DNA of 64,000 nucleotides from Enoplolaimus lenunculus (Eukaryota; Nematoda; Enoplea; Enoplida; Thoracostomopsidae): the NCBI GenBank assembly GCA_030248215.1, contig JASANG010001613.1:1-64000 (forward strand). Direction: 5' to 3'. This document shows positions 25,714 through 37,800 of this stretch, piece by piece. A program made the translations under genes and the position numbers. A model generated the notes under the pieces. It was not told the origin of the DNA. It worked only from the letters and a program-made list of their open reading frames with translations, and ran no database searches. How positions within the stretch are numbered: the stretch's first letter is position 1; each line of letters starts with the position of its first letter.

Positions 25714-27162
25714 ATGGCAGGCACTTTTCGCTTATTGTTGCATATTTGTCTCATTTCGCTAATTTTAATTTTAACATATCCTGACAGTTGCGATTCTGCG
25801 GTACGTAAACGAATCTTAAAACCACGTCGACCGGTGCTTAAACGTTTTGCGATGCGTCGCTTAAAGCGAATCAGTACTGAACTCACAAAACTGCGATTGC
25901 AGTGCAATACACTGCAACAATTGCAACTTGCTGAAATCGCACAACAGAAAAGCGATCTACGTGCGTTACAAGACACAATTGCAAATATTACAACAGTGCG
26001 AGGTATGCAAATCGGTTCACGCAAATGTGGCCGTCAGGCAAATTTACCGGAGCCGGACGTCAAATAAACTCCATGACTGGTCAAACCGAAATCTACTGTA
26101 GTTAAAATGTCACTAAAATTGCTAGTTTTTATGATTTAATTTACCAAGAGTTACCGTGATTCAGGATATAAAGTTCTTAGGCAGTCCTGGCAGTTAAGCT
26201 TTCATAATTTAAGACCTTCCTCACAGAAGGGATAAGGGGTATGTATTCCCTGTTGAAATTTCAGCCTGAGCTAAGGTTCAAATGGTTTAGAATTATAGGC
26301 CAGTGAGCCAATGCCGTGGGCAGGGCGGAACAGTATTATAAGCTTATTCCTAAGCCTAAGCGTAAGCCTAATCCTAAGCGTAACAATGAGATTATTTCCA
26401 AGCCTAAGCCTAAGCCTAAGCCTAAGCGTAAGAATGAGATTATTTCCAAGCCTAAGCGTAAGCCTAAGCCTAAATCAAGCAATAAAAATAGTCTAAAGCT
26501 TAAGCTTACTATTTTCTAGTCCCACAGAAAAACGTTCCGCCCCTGATCTGTACATGGGCCGCCAATGAACCAGTGTACTGAACACTGTCGTAACAGAAAT
26601 ATTAGCATGTTCCTAAGTTTAAGCCTATAGCTAAAGAGTAAGCATGAGCTTGCACCTAAGCGTACTCCTTAGCAAAAAATTAATCTAAAGCTTTAAACTT
26701 ACGCTATTGCAGTCATGCAGAAATACGTTCCACCTCTGATATTTGTACAAAGTTTTTTGTATTAGGATATACATATCCAAAGTGTATTCCTGGCCCTGGC
26801 TAAGACTCTGGCTCTGGTTTCAATTTTTAGTCGAATCTGGCTCGTTATTCGCGAGCTATGCGCCTGAAAACCAAATCGCTCATGTTACATTCAAACAATC
26901 ATTCGTATCGCCGCCCACCGTAACGCTATCGTTGAACGAATTTGAACTTCAACCCGAAGAGCTTTATCACATTCAATCCGCCGTTGACGAGTCCACGTAT
27001 GGAGTGTTGGCTCCGGCGACTTGGCAGTACGACATTGTCAACCGAACCGAAGATGGGTTTGATGTTGATTTTGGGGTCAATCGAGACCGAAATGGAACCC
27101 GCGGATTTCATCATTGTTGGTACACGTGGGTGGCGTACGGCAAAGTTCTTTTGATGCCTTAG
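25714..27162 (+). CDS. Secreted coiled-coil H-type lectin
   Basis: Two exons, 25714-26002 and 26831-27162. They join in phase (CGA G|TC GAA) to give 206 residues. The N-terminus is a signal peptide with a long hydrophobic core (FRLLLHICLISLILILTYP), then a basic stretch and a coiled-coil segment with Leu heptads (about residues 50-95). The second exon encodes one H-type lectin domain: VESGSLFASY, the core SPPTVTLSLN, and the end WYTWVAYGKV. H-type lectins (pfam H_lectin, as in snail agglutinin and discoidin) form trimers that bind GalNAc or other glycans, and the coiled coil would support oligomerisation. The likely role is secreted or mucosal glycan recognition. The 828-bp intron is largely made of two family A transposons (26315-26560 and 26583-26752). 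Reading through the donor would give a 117-residue protein without the lectin domain, so the splice choice matters. Glycan specificity cannot be read from the sequence. Confidence 0.82.
26315..26560 (+). mobile_element. Family A MITE in the H-type lectin intron
   Basis: Flanked by GCCAATGC (26307-26314) and GCCAATGA (26561-26568), a 7/8-match duplication. The interior alternates GCCTAA hexamers with AATGAGATTATTTCC spacers. The right end is CGTTCCGCCCCTGATCTGTA then CATGGGCC. Confidence 0.85.
26583..26752 (+). mobile_element. Family A MITE, diverged
   Basis: Diverged copy just right of the previous one and still inside the lectin intron. It keeps the block AATCTAAAGCTTTAAACTTA and a decayed right end (TTCCACCTCTGATATTTGTA). 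Ends are approximate. Confidence 0.6.
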
Positions 27163-27311
27163 CTTTTTGCATCGGAATATGTCGATAATTGCGTTTTCAG
27201 TGTTTATAAATTAATAATTGGATTCCGAAAACAAGATTTTTGAGGGAAATGATATCAGCGGTACAGGATGTCAATCCAAGGTCAAAAAACCGTAGCCGGT
27301 TTATGGTATTT

Positions 27312-27530
27312 TTAGGGTGGTGCTATACTCGTCGTACGGCGCCGTCCGTCACCCGTATGGCGCCATCCGTCACCCCTACGGCGCCATCCGTCATCCGTAA
27401 GGTGCCGTACGTCACTCGCAAGGCGCCGTCACCGTGCGCTGTCGTACGCAAATGACACACGTATGATACCATACTGTGACGGACAGTGACGGCCGGCCCC
27501 GAACGTTAACGAAAACATAGTACAACCCTT
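27312..27530. mobile_element. GC-rich MITE with 21-bp tandem core
   Basis: Ends AGGGTGGTGCTATACTCG and AACATAGTACAACCCTTAC are inverted. The core has five units of CCGTACGGCGCCRTCCGTCA type. A related element is at 56965-57125. It lies just 3' of the lectin gene. Confidence 0.7.
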
Positions 27531-28827
27531 ACTCCCATAAAAATTTACTCTTTAGAAAAGAACCTTATGCCATTTTTACTGGCAATGGGAGTAAAAAACT
27601 GGGTACCTGAACTTCATCTGTATAAGTGAATCAAAATCTAACCAGTTAGAAATGCTGACGAATTCGCTAGTTTGAACATTTATTCTGTTGAGTATCGCTG
27701 ACAATTTATTAATAGAAAATGTTTTTTACAGAAATCTTATTGTTAATGAATTATTTGCAGCTGCAAGGTTTTCGAACGAGATTTTGGACAAAACTTGCAA
27801 GTGCCCGTTGCAGCTGCAAGTTTTCGCAGCAAAAACTTACACGTGTGAATACGGTTTTAGTTTAGAGTTGTTCTCAATTTTATATTTTGATCGTTTTTAG
27901 CGAAAGAATTATATATCTCGAAATACGTTTTCTGCGACCATAAAATAGGTATTAATGATGGCTGATAGTGAAGTTTAGCTTGGCAGTGATGGTCTCAGCT
28001 TTGATGAAGAATCTTGATGGTATAAAGTTGGAAGAGTACTTACAAAACTCAGAGGTCTTAAGCTGAATGTTAATTACTTTTAGACATGCATTGAACTCAG
28101 GGTGTAAACGGATAGTAAAAATAACGGAATCCGCAATGGATGGCGATCAAATAACGGAAACGGAAAACAGATATTGAAGTATTAAAGTTTCAAATATGTT
28201 CTATTTTTCTGATACCGCAATTGAGGCATGCAAATATTTACTTTGCTTTCATAATTTTTAAAGATATTACAGCAGACGCACCGAAATTTTTTAAAAATTT
28301 TGAATACATTTTTGTAATTTTTGTAATAAAAAATAGCCGCAGAAATATACGTGATTTTTAACTAATTTTGATTATGCAGATTATATCTAAAAGTGCGTAC
28401 TTAGTAGTTTCATAGCAATAATCTACTTTTCTCTCGTTCTGTAGCGTTTATTAATATTAATAAACAATACCGTCCAAAATATAACAAAAAAACAATTGCT
28501 AATACGAGATCATCATATAAACATTGCGCGCAGGCAGTACGGGTGGTTAAGGGAGTTTAGACCCTACGGCCTTGCCAATTTCAGCAACTACGAAATTATG
28601 CTATGCCGAAATTGAAATGTATCGCTGTTTTATCCTAAACTCCAACTCTTAAATTCTAGCAACTGTCAAGAAAATTAGTTTATATTCAAACATTATGCAA
28701 GGAATTGCACGCAAACAATTTTAATAGGACGCAGCAGCTTAAATAAACTATAAACTACGCAAAAATAAATTAACGAAAAGAGTAACCACAAATCTATTGT
28801 AGAATTGCACGAATCTTTTCTCATTAT

Positions 28828-28990
28828 TAACCCTTTCTCACATGAATATTTTCTATTTTCACTGAGACTTACTTTTATGCTAGGATTCGAACTCCAGTGA
28901 CTGGAGTGGGAAGGCGTGCATACCATCACCACTGAGCTATAAGAGCTTGACGCTCGAGCCCGAGGGGGCTCTCACGTCTTTGTGCTTGTT
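28828..28990 (-). mobile_element. tRNA-box MITE, truncated
   Basis: Left repeat TTAACCCTTTCTCACATGAA, then the tRNA-like segment (minus sense TATAGCTCAGTGGT and GGAGTTCGAATCC). The second half is missing after CACGTCTTTG. Confidence 0.7.
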
Positions 28991-29091
28991 TGAAAACATA
29001 TCGCTATACTCGTAAAAGATGCTACTGTATTATAAACATTAAGTGCTCAGACACCATCGAAAACATCCTGAAACAGGAACCGGAAACAATT

Positions 29092-32000
29092 TCACTGCGG
29101 TCCAACGTCATGCAACCTTGCGAACGTATCAGGTTCTTTCGGCGTTTTAGCTTCCGCCGCTCTCACAAGGACCCATTCGCCATCCTGCCATTCCCATTTT
29201 TCGCGGCCGTCTCGGTCCCAGATTCCGGCGTCGGGTCGCGTCGCTAGGTTATCACTGGTTTCGCTACCGCCGTCAAACGCCTCACACCCAGGCTTACAAA
29301 CTCGACAAGCCTTTGGGCAGACAATTTTTACAAAATCATTATCTTGATCATTACATCCGTTCTCTCGGGACCATACTTCACAGTAAGGATCGTGATCTTT
29401 ACACTGGGTTGTGTACGTGTCACAGCGGTCACAAGTTAACGCACACGCATGATCCATGTACAGCCTGTTATCGTAACACGCGCCGTTATGGGCCCACGCC
29501 GCACAGAATTGGGACCGGTCCCGGCATCCGTTGGCCGGTTGCGTAGGCGGCCGAGGGGTCCATCGTGGCGCTGGCGTAGTTGTGGTCCTGGTTGATGGAG
29601 ATACGATTGGAATTGTTGCGCAACTGTAGAGAATATTGATCTAAAATTACATAGCTAGCGCTGCTCAGTGCAGTGGTCTATGTGTAGATGGACGGGCGGA
29701 AATGTTTTCTGTAGGACTGCAATAGAGTAAGCTAAAGCTTTAGACGACTAATTTTTTGTTTAGGCTTCGGCTTAGGCCTAGGTTTAGGCTTAGGATTAGC
29801 TATAAGCACATTCTTACGCTTAGGCTTAGGCTTGACGGAATGTTTAGGGGGACTGGATTTGAACTGTGGTTTGGTGCGTTTTCTATGGTATTACAATAGA
29901 AGTCCCCATCTAGGGCGAGTAATGCATGTATTCTGAAATAGGGTCTCCCTTAATAGTATTGGGCCAGAGGAACTGTGGGTTTCTTGATGTCCGAACCATG
30001 ATACGGTGATGTTCGAAACTTAGCTCATTTTTGCGTTTTTTCTTATTTCTACGCAACATATTAAGATTTATACCAGTTATAGTTCGCTTGTTTGAAAACC
30101 TATTGATAAAACTGATAATTACATGCTGAAATCTAGCGAGTAAGTTTAATGTGTTAGATTAGGCATACTATAACCATGCCCCGATCAATATCCACTATAT
30201 CGTAAAGTCGTCGTTACGCGCGACTTGACCCATATTAATTATATGGTCCTACCCAATAGAAGACAAGGAATCTATATGGACTTAACGATAAGCAAGCTTG
30301 TCCTAAAGACTTATGCTTACATCAATTTACGCTTAGATTTTATACTTGAGTTTAGGCTTTGACTTTAGGCTTAGTGACCAAACCCTTTAATTAATATGAT
30401 ACCGCGACTTTATAACCGGTTGGTTCGGATTAAAGGCTGTGTCACAAATTACATTAAGCGAGTACGACGAGTTGTACGGAAACAAATTTGGTCCTGACAA
30501 AGTTATTTAAGCTATCAAGCCTGATTATAAAGCCTTATAAAATTTCAGTCAGTTGATTTTAACTCAGAATGAGTTGAATCACTCAGTCTGAGTTAGGACT
30601 ATCCGAACTCAGAATTTTGAGTTGATTCAATTCATTCTGAGTTAATTAACCAACCCGCCCACAGTCAATTCAACTCAGCCTGAGAATCAGCTCAACTCAG
30701 AGTGAGTTAATGTTTACTGATATTAATTCAGAAATAACCAACTCGCTAGCTGAATTGATTAATCAACTCATTTGAATTTGCAGTGTACCTTATTGATGTC
30801 AATTTGTGACGGTACACTTTTACGCGACGAATGAATAAGTTCAATTCCCTGTTGTTTCGGGATAATAGTGGGTTCACCGCTTCGACTGAACGCCGTGCTT
30901 GTATAGTGCATTAAACTTCTGTAATCGTACGGTTGACCTAAATGATCAATTTCACCGAGTGTATATTTCCTAAAATTAAAATAGTCTAAAAAATAGCAAA
31001 GTTTTTATCAGATCTTAGAGAAACAAGGTTAATATCTAAAGGGGCCAATGTAAAAAATAGGGGGCTCAACGGCATTATAAGCATATTCATAAACCTAAGC
31101 CAAGCCTAAGCCTAAGCCTAAGCCGAAGCCTAAGCCTAAGAATGAGCATATTCCTAAAGCTTAAGCCTATGCGTAAGAATGAGCATATTCCTAAGTATAG
31201 GCCTAAGCCTAAGCCAAGCAAAAAACAGTGTACTACTTACGCGTACTTTTTTCTAGTTCCGCAGAAAAACGTTCCGCCCCGATCTTTGCATGGGCCTCTA
31301 AAGATTGCTTGCTTTGGGTATATTCTTTAAGATACAATTGTGTAAACTTTCGTTGCGAGAAATGTACCCATCACGCGTTGCGTTTTTTACTTCTCTATTG
31401 TTTTCAAGGCGAGCGTAGATTTATCTTTACTAAGTGCATTAAAAATTGAGGAAAAACAAACATTGAGATATATAATGTATATCAGGGTGCAACATGAATG
31501 ATAAAATACCAAACCGGAAAGTTAAAAATATCGAAACCGGAGCCGGAACACAAAAAATACTTGTTACCAAAAAATTCATTTTTAACGTTATTTTGTCGCT
31601 TTCAATGGTGTAAACACAGCATTTAGAATGTCAAAATCTTGAAAGAAAGAAACAAAAAAGGAAAAAATATTTTAAAAAAATTATTTTTTAAAAATAAAAA
31701 TTTTAAAATAAATGCAGTAGATGGAAACGTATGATAAGTTATGAAGTATGGTGCAAATTTAAAATTTTTGTAATACACGCTTTTCAGACAATTTTAGAAA
31801 AATAAGTTAGAATAATATGACTATTTTCGATAAATTTTTGAATGAGAAAAACTTTCATTACCGAAAATACCGGAAAATTCCGATAAAATAACGCCGGATT
31901 CATTACCAGAACTGGACAGTGAAAACTACCAGATTTTTCTACCGGATCCGGAATTCCGGACCGCTCATAACTTACCCTTATATGCCCTAAACCTGTATTG

Positions 32001-33177
32001 TAAATGATGATAATGACCCAAAATAATCTTACCTAAAATTTCCCGACTGACCAGCTAATACTCTGTCAAGGCGTATGGTAACATATTGATCGCGATCAGC
32101 CCTTGATTGTTCGTGATAAAATCCAATTGCATGCATGATTTCATGCATTACTGTTCCTTTCCATACACATCCGTATCCTAAAGACAATGGTTGTACGCCA
32201 CCCCAGCGGCCGACGTATGAAAAACACCCGGTCCCTCGTATAATTGAAATATAATCGCGTTCAGTGATACGTTGCTTAAATTGCAAACATGAATAGCGTT
32301 CAAGTGTACGCATTGCTTCAAGAATTGTGCCGCGTTCACGTTCATTAAATCTGAAATATATTAAATAAAATTGCAAAAAATGCAATATGTCAGGAAAGGT
32401 CCATCTATAGATATATACTACTAGTAATCCGTAGTTGCACACATGTGCAAACTTTCTTGGCATATGTTTAGAAAAATTTGTTCAAGCAAGTCTGCACTTA
32501 AGCGTTGAAACTTGATTGACAATAGAAAAAATAACAAAATAGAAGCAAATTTTCTATCGGTATTATAATTATAACAAGTCATTTACAAAATCTAGGAGGG
32601 GGCTTATAGTAGGCTAGCAGTTTTCAGAAAACACATGGATCGAGCTCGTAAAGGGGTCTCAGCGCTAACTCTTATAGGAAGCCCTTGTAGAGTTAAGCGG
32701 CATGGGCGGTCTTGCTCATGGTAAATAAAAGACAAGGTCCATGTATAAAAGACGGCCGGAGCAGTAGTATAAGCATATTCCTAAGCCTAAGCCTAAGCCT
32801 AAGCCTAAGCGTAAAGATGAGACTATTCCTAAGCCTAAGCCTAAGCCTTAGTCTAAGCAAAAAATTAGTGTAAAGCTTAAACTGACTCTATTATAGGCCC
32901 TACGGAAAACGATTCGGCCCTGTTCTATACATGGGCCAAAGACAAAATGTTGCTTTTACCTGAGACTAAGTGTAAAATACACTGTCGCATTTGGCCAAAT
33001 ATGCGTTCGACTACGAATCGCATTACGATACACTTGGTCGTTGCTATCAGCTGCAGATCGCAACAGTGGCACCAAACGCCTGTTGCTTCTTAGGAGCCGT
33101 CGATAGAACTGGGCAGCGGTTTGATTCAATATCATAATGTCACCTTCGACATAGTTGACTAGCGCTGTGCCAGAAAT
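29092..33177 (-). CDS. Astacin-family metalloprotease with two ShKT domains
   Basis: Exons seen on the minus strand: 33177-32960 (propeptide), 32350-32033 (catalytic), 30969-30789 (catalytic) and 29623-29092 (C-terminal). The first three join in phase. The propeptide ends in RNAIRSRTHIWPNATVYF, the usual activation boundary. The zinc site is HEIMHAIGFYHEQSR (HExxHxxGFxHE), and the Met-turn is SLMHYTSTAFS. The last exon has a Thr/Pro-rich linker, then two six-cysteine ShKT modules (the first starts at GCRDRSQFCAAW, the second at QCKDHDPYCEVW), and ends in an acidic tail. This is a secreted M12A endopeptidase, and ShKT modules usually mediate binding or inhibition. The junction between 30789 (phase 0) and 29623 (needs phase 2) does not fit, so a short exon is probably missing between them. 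No signal peptide lies directly upstream. It may come from the exon chain at 34837-38065, whose last exon ends in phase 0 and could join at 33177. Confidence 0.85.
29675..29850 (-). mobile_element. Family A MITE, diverged, reverse orientation
   Basis: Starts GGTCTATGTGTAGATGGACG, carries the block AGAGTAAGCTAAAGCTTTAG, and then TTAGGC hexamers. It lies in the intron just upstream of the ShKT exon of the astacin gene. The far end is not defined. Confidence 0.6.
30538..30785. mobile_element. Family B palindromic MITE (TCAACTC), copy 1
   Basis: About 250 bp built of GAGTTGA/TCAACTC motifs. The right end TTTGCAGTG abuts the donor of the astacin exon ending at 30789 (AAG|GTACACTG in minus sense). 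The left end is decayed. Confidence 0.85.
31043..31296 (+). mobile_element. Family A MITE in an astacin intron
   Basis: Flanked by TCTAAAGG (31035-31042) and TCTAAAGA (31297-31304). Both terminal repeats are recognisable (GGCCAATGTAAAAAATAG and GATCTTTGCATGGGCC). The interior has GCCTAA hexamers and AATGAGCATATTCC spacers. Confidence 0.85.
31493..31977. mobile_element. Family E element, diverged, in an astacin intron
   Basis: Starts CAGGGTGCAACATGAATG followed by CCGGA motifs. The right side has many CCGGA motifs (ACCGGATCCGGAATTCCGGA), but its terminus is decayed, so the end is approximate. Confidence 0.6.
32736..32937 (+). mobile_element. Family A MITE with perfect 8-bp duplication
   Basis: Perfect duplication AAAGACAA at 32728-32735 and 32938-32945, the clearest evidence for hAT-type insertion of this family. 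It lies in the intron between the astacin propeptide and catalytic exons, 22 bp from the donor of the propeptide exon. Confidence 0.92.
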
Positions 33178-33229
33178 CTGGAAAAAACTGCAGCCAATGT
33201 AATACTTTTAGGCAAGGGTACAACTGATA

Positions 33230-33486
33230 GTCCGACTTTCAGTGAGTTTATTTTAACTCAGAATGAGTTGAATCACTCAGTCTGAGATTGGGACTATCAG
33301 AACTCAGAATTTTGGAATGATTCAATTCATTCTGAGTTAATTAATCAACTCACACAGAGTCAAACCAACTCAGAGTGAGAATCAACTCTACTGAGAGTGA
33401 GTTAATATGTTTACTGATATGAATTCAGAGAAATATAGCCAACTTGCTAGATGAATTGATTAATCAACTCATTGGAAATTACAGTG
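33230..33486. mobile_element. Family B palindromic MITE, copy 2
   Basis: Same order of motifs as copy 1: CAGTGAGTTTATTTTAACTC, then GAATGAGTTGAATCACTCAG, ending TCATTGGAAATTACAGTG. Lies 53 bp upstream (minus sense) of the astacin propeptide exon. Confidence 0.88.
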
Positions 33487-33687
33487 TGATAAAATTTTTC
33501 GTGCTTTTATAAATTTGGTGCGCATCAATGGTTTGTTTGTAAAGTTTGGAGCAATTTTTGAAAGTTTAAATTCTCGAAATTAATACTCAGAACATTAAGG
33601 ACAATTTTTCGACTCAACTTTGCAGATTTATTAAAATTAACATTTTATTTACCTAATTTTGTACCACCTCTGGCTACAGCTCTGGCA

Positions 33688-33937
33688 CACTGTAAATTCC
33701 AGTGAGTTGATTTCAACTCAGACTGAGTCGAATCACACAGCATGAGTTACAGAACTGATAATTCTGAGTTGATACAACTCATTCTGATTGATATATATTT
33801 AATTAACTTTCCCGGAATTCATTTAACTCAGAGTGAGCAGTAACTCAACTCAGAGTGAGTTAAAGTTGACTGATATTGACTCAGAAAAACTAAATTTCCG
33901 ACTGAGTTGATTAATTAACTCATTTGAATTTACAGTG
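33688..33937. mobile_element. Family B palindromic MITE, copy 3
   Basis: Intact ends CACTGTAAATTCCAGTGAG and TTTGAATTTACAGTG, with TCAACTC-type motifs throughout. Confidence 0.9.
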
Positions 33938-34261
33938 AAGTATTGTTAACTTTCGGCTCCGGCCTTTATCACCTCCGGTTGCATCCTGCATTTGTAGTTT
34001 TACTCTAAACCTATTCCCAAAACCTAAGTGTACAGGTGGGTTTTAAAGCCAGTCTAAATTTAATTTCTTTCGTGCTGGAAAACCAGGGCGTCCATAAACG
34101 TTAAATATAAGCCGGCATGCATAGATCAAAGGTTTGCCCCGGTAAAAACCATAAATAATCTTGTATGAAAACCTAACAGTAAAACTGATGATAGGTGCTG
34201 CACACATTGAAGACAATAATTGTACACAATGTGTGCAATTGAGTCTTTTCATAATATTACC

Positions 34262-34770
34262 TGTCTCCACTAGCGGATCCAGAGAGGGGGCGGGAGGGTG
34301 GCGTACGCCCCTCCGTCAGCAATTCTGTTGTGTTTAAGTGGTAACGTGTCTTTCTATCTTACAATTTTTTCGCCTCAGAAATCTTTTTTGTAAGAAACAC
34401 AATTTTTCTCACAGAATTTTTTTTGATAAAACGATAAGGTCTCTCTTCCTTCACTGTAAATTCCAGTGAGTTGATTTTAACTCAGAATGAGTTGAATCAC
34501 TCAGCCTGAGTTAGGACCATCAGAACTCAGAATTTTGAGTTGATTCAATTCATGCTGAGTTAATTAAGCAGCTCACCCGGAGTCAACACAACTCACAGTG
34601 AGAATCAAGCAAACTCAGAGTGAGTTAAAGTTTACTGTTATTAACTCAGAAATAACTAATTTTCCTTCTGAGTTGATTAAATAACTCATTAGAATTTACA
34701 GTGTTACCATTTTTGCGTTTCATGACATTTGCCAGCCCGCCCCCGTCATAAAGTTTTGGATCCGCCTCTG
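34262..34770. mobile_element. Family F (GGATCC) element with nested family B insertion
   Basis: Starts near GCGGATCCAGAGAGGGGGCG and ends near TTTTGGATCCGCCTCTGCC. The interior matches the element at 51847-52110 in order (CGTACGC, CCGTCAG, TGATAAAACGATAAGGTC, TTTGCGTTT, GCCAGCCCGCC), but a family B copy interrupts it at 34452-34703. Confidence 0.8.
34452..34703. mobile_element. Family B palindromic MITE, copy 4, nested in family F
   Basis: Full-length copy with ends CACTGTAAATTCCAGTGAG and TTAGAATTTACAGTG. The uninterrupted family F copy at 51847-52110 shows the empty site, which sets the boundaries of this copy. Confidence 0.92.
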
Positions 34771-34836
34771 CCTGTCTCGAGTTTGATATTTATATATTTG
34801 CTTTTGTTTCTTTGATACCATTTCCACTTTTTTTAC

Positions 34837-37800
34837 CGGATTTTCGTCTGATCCCCGCGATTGCGGACAGTCAGGATAGACTGAAAATCCACAAAATCGA
34901 CAATTTTGATGTTGACTTCCGTCGCCAGCGTTGCATCCGATTCCGTCTGGATACACCGTACATAAATAGTCCCATTTCACAGTTTGACCATCAATATCGT
35001 GGCAGCGGTAGCTTTCATCGGCGTCTTTGGTTCGTAGTTTTCCTGCTAAAATTATTAATAGTAATTTATACTTAGACAATAAATTCTTATCAGTTAATTA
35101 ATCAACTCAGAGAGTGAATTAGTCATTTCTGGTTATTTGTGAGTTAATATAAACAGGAAACATCAACTCGATCTGAGATATGATTTCATTCCGGGTGAGT
35201 CGATTACTATAAACTCAGAATGAGTTACAATCATAATTCAGAATGTTAAATTCTGAAAGGCCTAATCCAGAGCTCAGGCTTCTAAGTGGATTCGACGCAT
35301 TCTGAGTTAAAATTAACTCACTGGAATTTACGGCGGACCACAATTTTAAGCAATTTAGATACAGAGTTCGGGGTTCTCGGCGTGCTTACCCAGTTTAATT
35401 TTGCAACAGACCCTGTACGATTTTCAAAACGTTTACCAGCTAAAGCAGTGGTTTTCTCAATTACTATTTTAAAGCTGCTATTAGAAGTATCGGCCCATGT
35501 ATAGAACAATGCCGGAACACCAGCATAAGCATATTCCTAAGCCTAAATCCAAGCCTAAGCGTAAAGATAAGACTATTCTTAAGCCTAAGCCTAAGCCTAA
35601 GCCTAAGTCTAAGCCTAAGCGTAAGCCTAAGCCTAAGCAAAAAAGTCAGTCTAAAGCTTAAACTGACTCTGTTACAGCCCCGCCGGAAAATGATCCGGCC
35701 CAGTTCTTTACATGGACCGAAGAACCATTCATCACATGTAGCTGTCTCACCAGCTTTTAGCACATCCAATGTATATTAGCTACTTTAAGACTTGTATCCA
35801 AAGCCTAAGCCTAAGCCTAACTTCGACACGAAATTCGCGTAAACACACTCTCAATTGCAATGAGTTGATTATTCAACTGAGATGGAGAATAGTTATTTCT
35901 GAGTTATTAGTAACAGTAAATATTATCTCACTTTAAGTTTATTTAACTCCAGGTTTACTTGATTACCTCACAATGTGTTCAAACAATTCAGAATTCTGAG
36001 TTCTGAAAGACCTAATTCAGAGCTCATACTTCTGAGCAGATTCAACTCATTTGGAGTTAAAATCAACTCACTGCAATTTACAGTACATGCTTTATAGGGC
36101 TCACTCTTTGGCAGACAATAACAAACTTTTCGCTGGCCAAGACGCGCAACGAAAGTTGAAATATATTTGCCAATTTTTAGTGTCATATTTTCCGCATTAA
36201 ACAAAACACAATTCTAGCTCGCTTTCAATAAACAGCTTTAAGCAAAAAAGCAAACAATAAACTGTAATCAACTTGTAAACTTCAGTGAGTTGATTTCAAC
36301 TCATAATGAGTTAAATCATTCAGTCTGGCTTAGGACTATCAGAACTCAAAATATTGAGTTGATTCAATTTATTCTGAGTTAATTAACCAATTCACCCAGA
36401 GTCAACTCAACTCTGAATGAAAATCAACTCAACTCAGAGTGAGTTTAATGTTTAATGATATTAATTCAGGAATAATCAACTCGCTAGCTGGATTGATTAA
36501 TCAACTCGTTGGAATTTACAGTGTACCTTATAAAACTGTGTCATATAATTGTTTAAACTATCGAACCAAATTTTTTCGGTACTAACGCGAGCTTTCCAAG
36601 AAATGGATCATAATGTAAAAATTCAAATATTGTTGCGTAATTCATAGTAAGCAAAAATATGTAAAATAATTTTAAATTTCGTCATTTCATTGGCGATGGG
36701 CACATAACGAAGAAGAGCAAAAATGCAATGCCGATACGAAATGTAATTTTTGGCGTTAGCAGGATAAATACTCGTCTATGGGAAACCTCAGTTTGCTGAA
36801 AATATCCTATTATTACAATGAGTTAATCAGTCAACGCCGAGAACGAATTAGTCATTTCTGGTTATTTCTGAGTTAACTGTAAACATTAAATTGACTCTAT
36901 GCGCTGGTTTAAAGCAGGGTGTGTTAACTAATTAACTCATGAATGAGTTCAATTCATTCAGAATTTTGAGTTCTGACAGAACTAATCCAGATTCAGCGAT
37001 TTAACTCATTTTTAATTACAATCAATTCACTGAATTTTACAGCGTAATAAAACCTCAACTGCCGATTGAGGTGCTCACTACACAACACTTTGAACTCGTG
37101 TAGTAACGCCACAACACTGTAAATTCCAATGAGTTGATTAATCAATTCAGCTAGCGTGTTGGTTATTTTTGAATTAATATCAGTAAACATTAACTCACTC
37201 TGAGTTGAGTTGATTCTCACTCTGAGTTGATTTGACTCTGGGTGAGTTGATGAATTAACTGAGAATGAATTGTATCACCTCGACATTCTGAGTTCTGATA
37301 GTTTTTACTCAGACTCACTGATTCAACTCATTTTGAGTTAAAATCAACTCATTGAAATTTACAGTGAACTTACGGGAATATTGAGTCCGTAGGTTGTTTG
37401 GAATACCACTATATGACGGCCCTAAAATGTATGCAATTAAAATTTCAACAAATAAATATTTGACAAAACTCAAAACTGGAAGCGAAGCACGAAATATCAA
37501 TGGCCCTGCCTTCTGAGCGAAGATTTTCAAACGTGTGCGTGGCATCCATCAGAGTTCCAACGGAACTTCGATTCCGGCTGAAATTCCGACAAAATTTTCA
37601 TTCCGTATGAAAATCAGGCTTTTACGATATTCTCAAACTAAGACTCAAACTAAATGTTGATTTCAGGGTGTCAAATCTAAACTCAGCTATTTAGCAGAAA
37701 GTCTAATATTAACTATATACTGGATTTTGATTCAAATTTTTGTAATTTAGAAATAATCAAGTATAGTCAGTTTGGTTTGACGTCTGGGGAAATTACAAGA

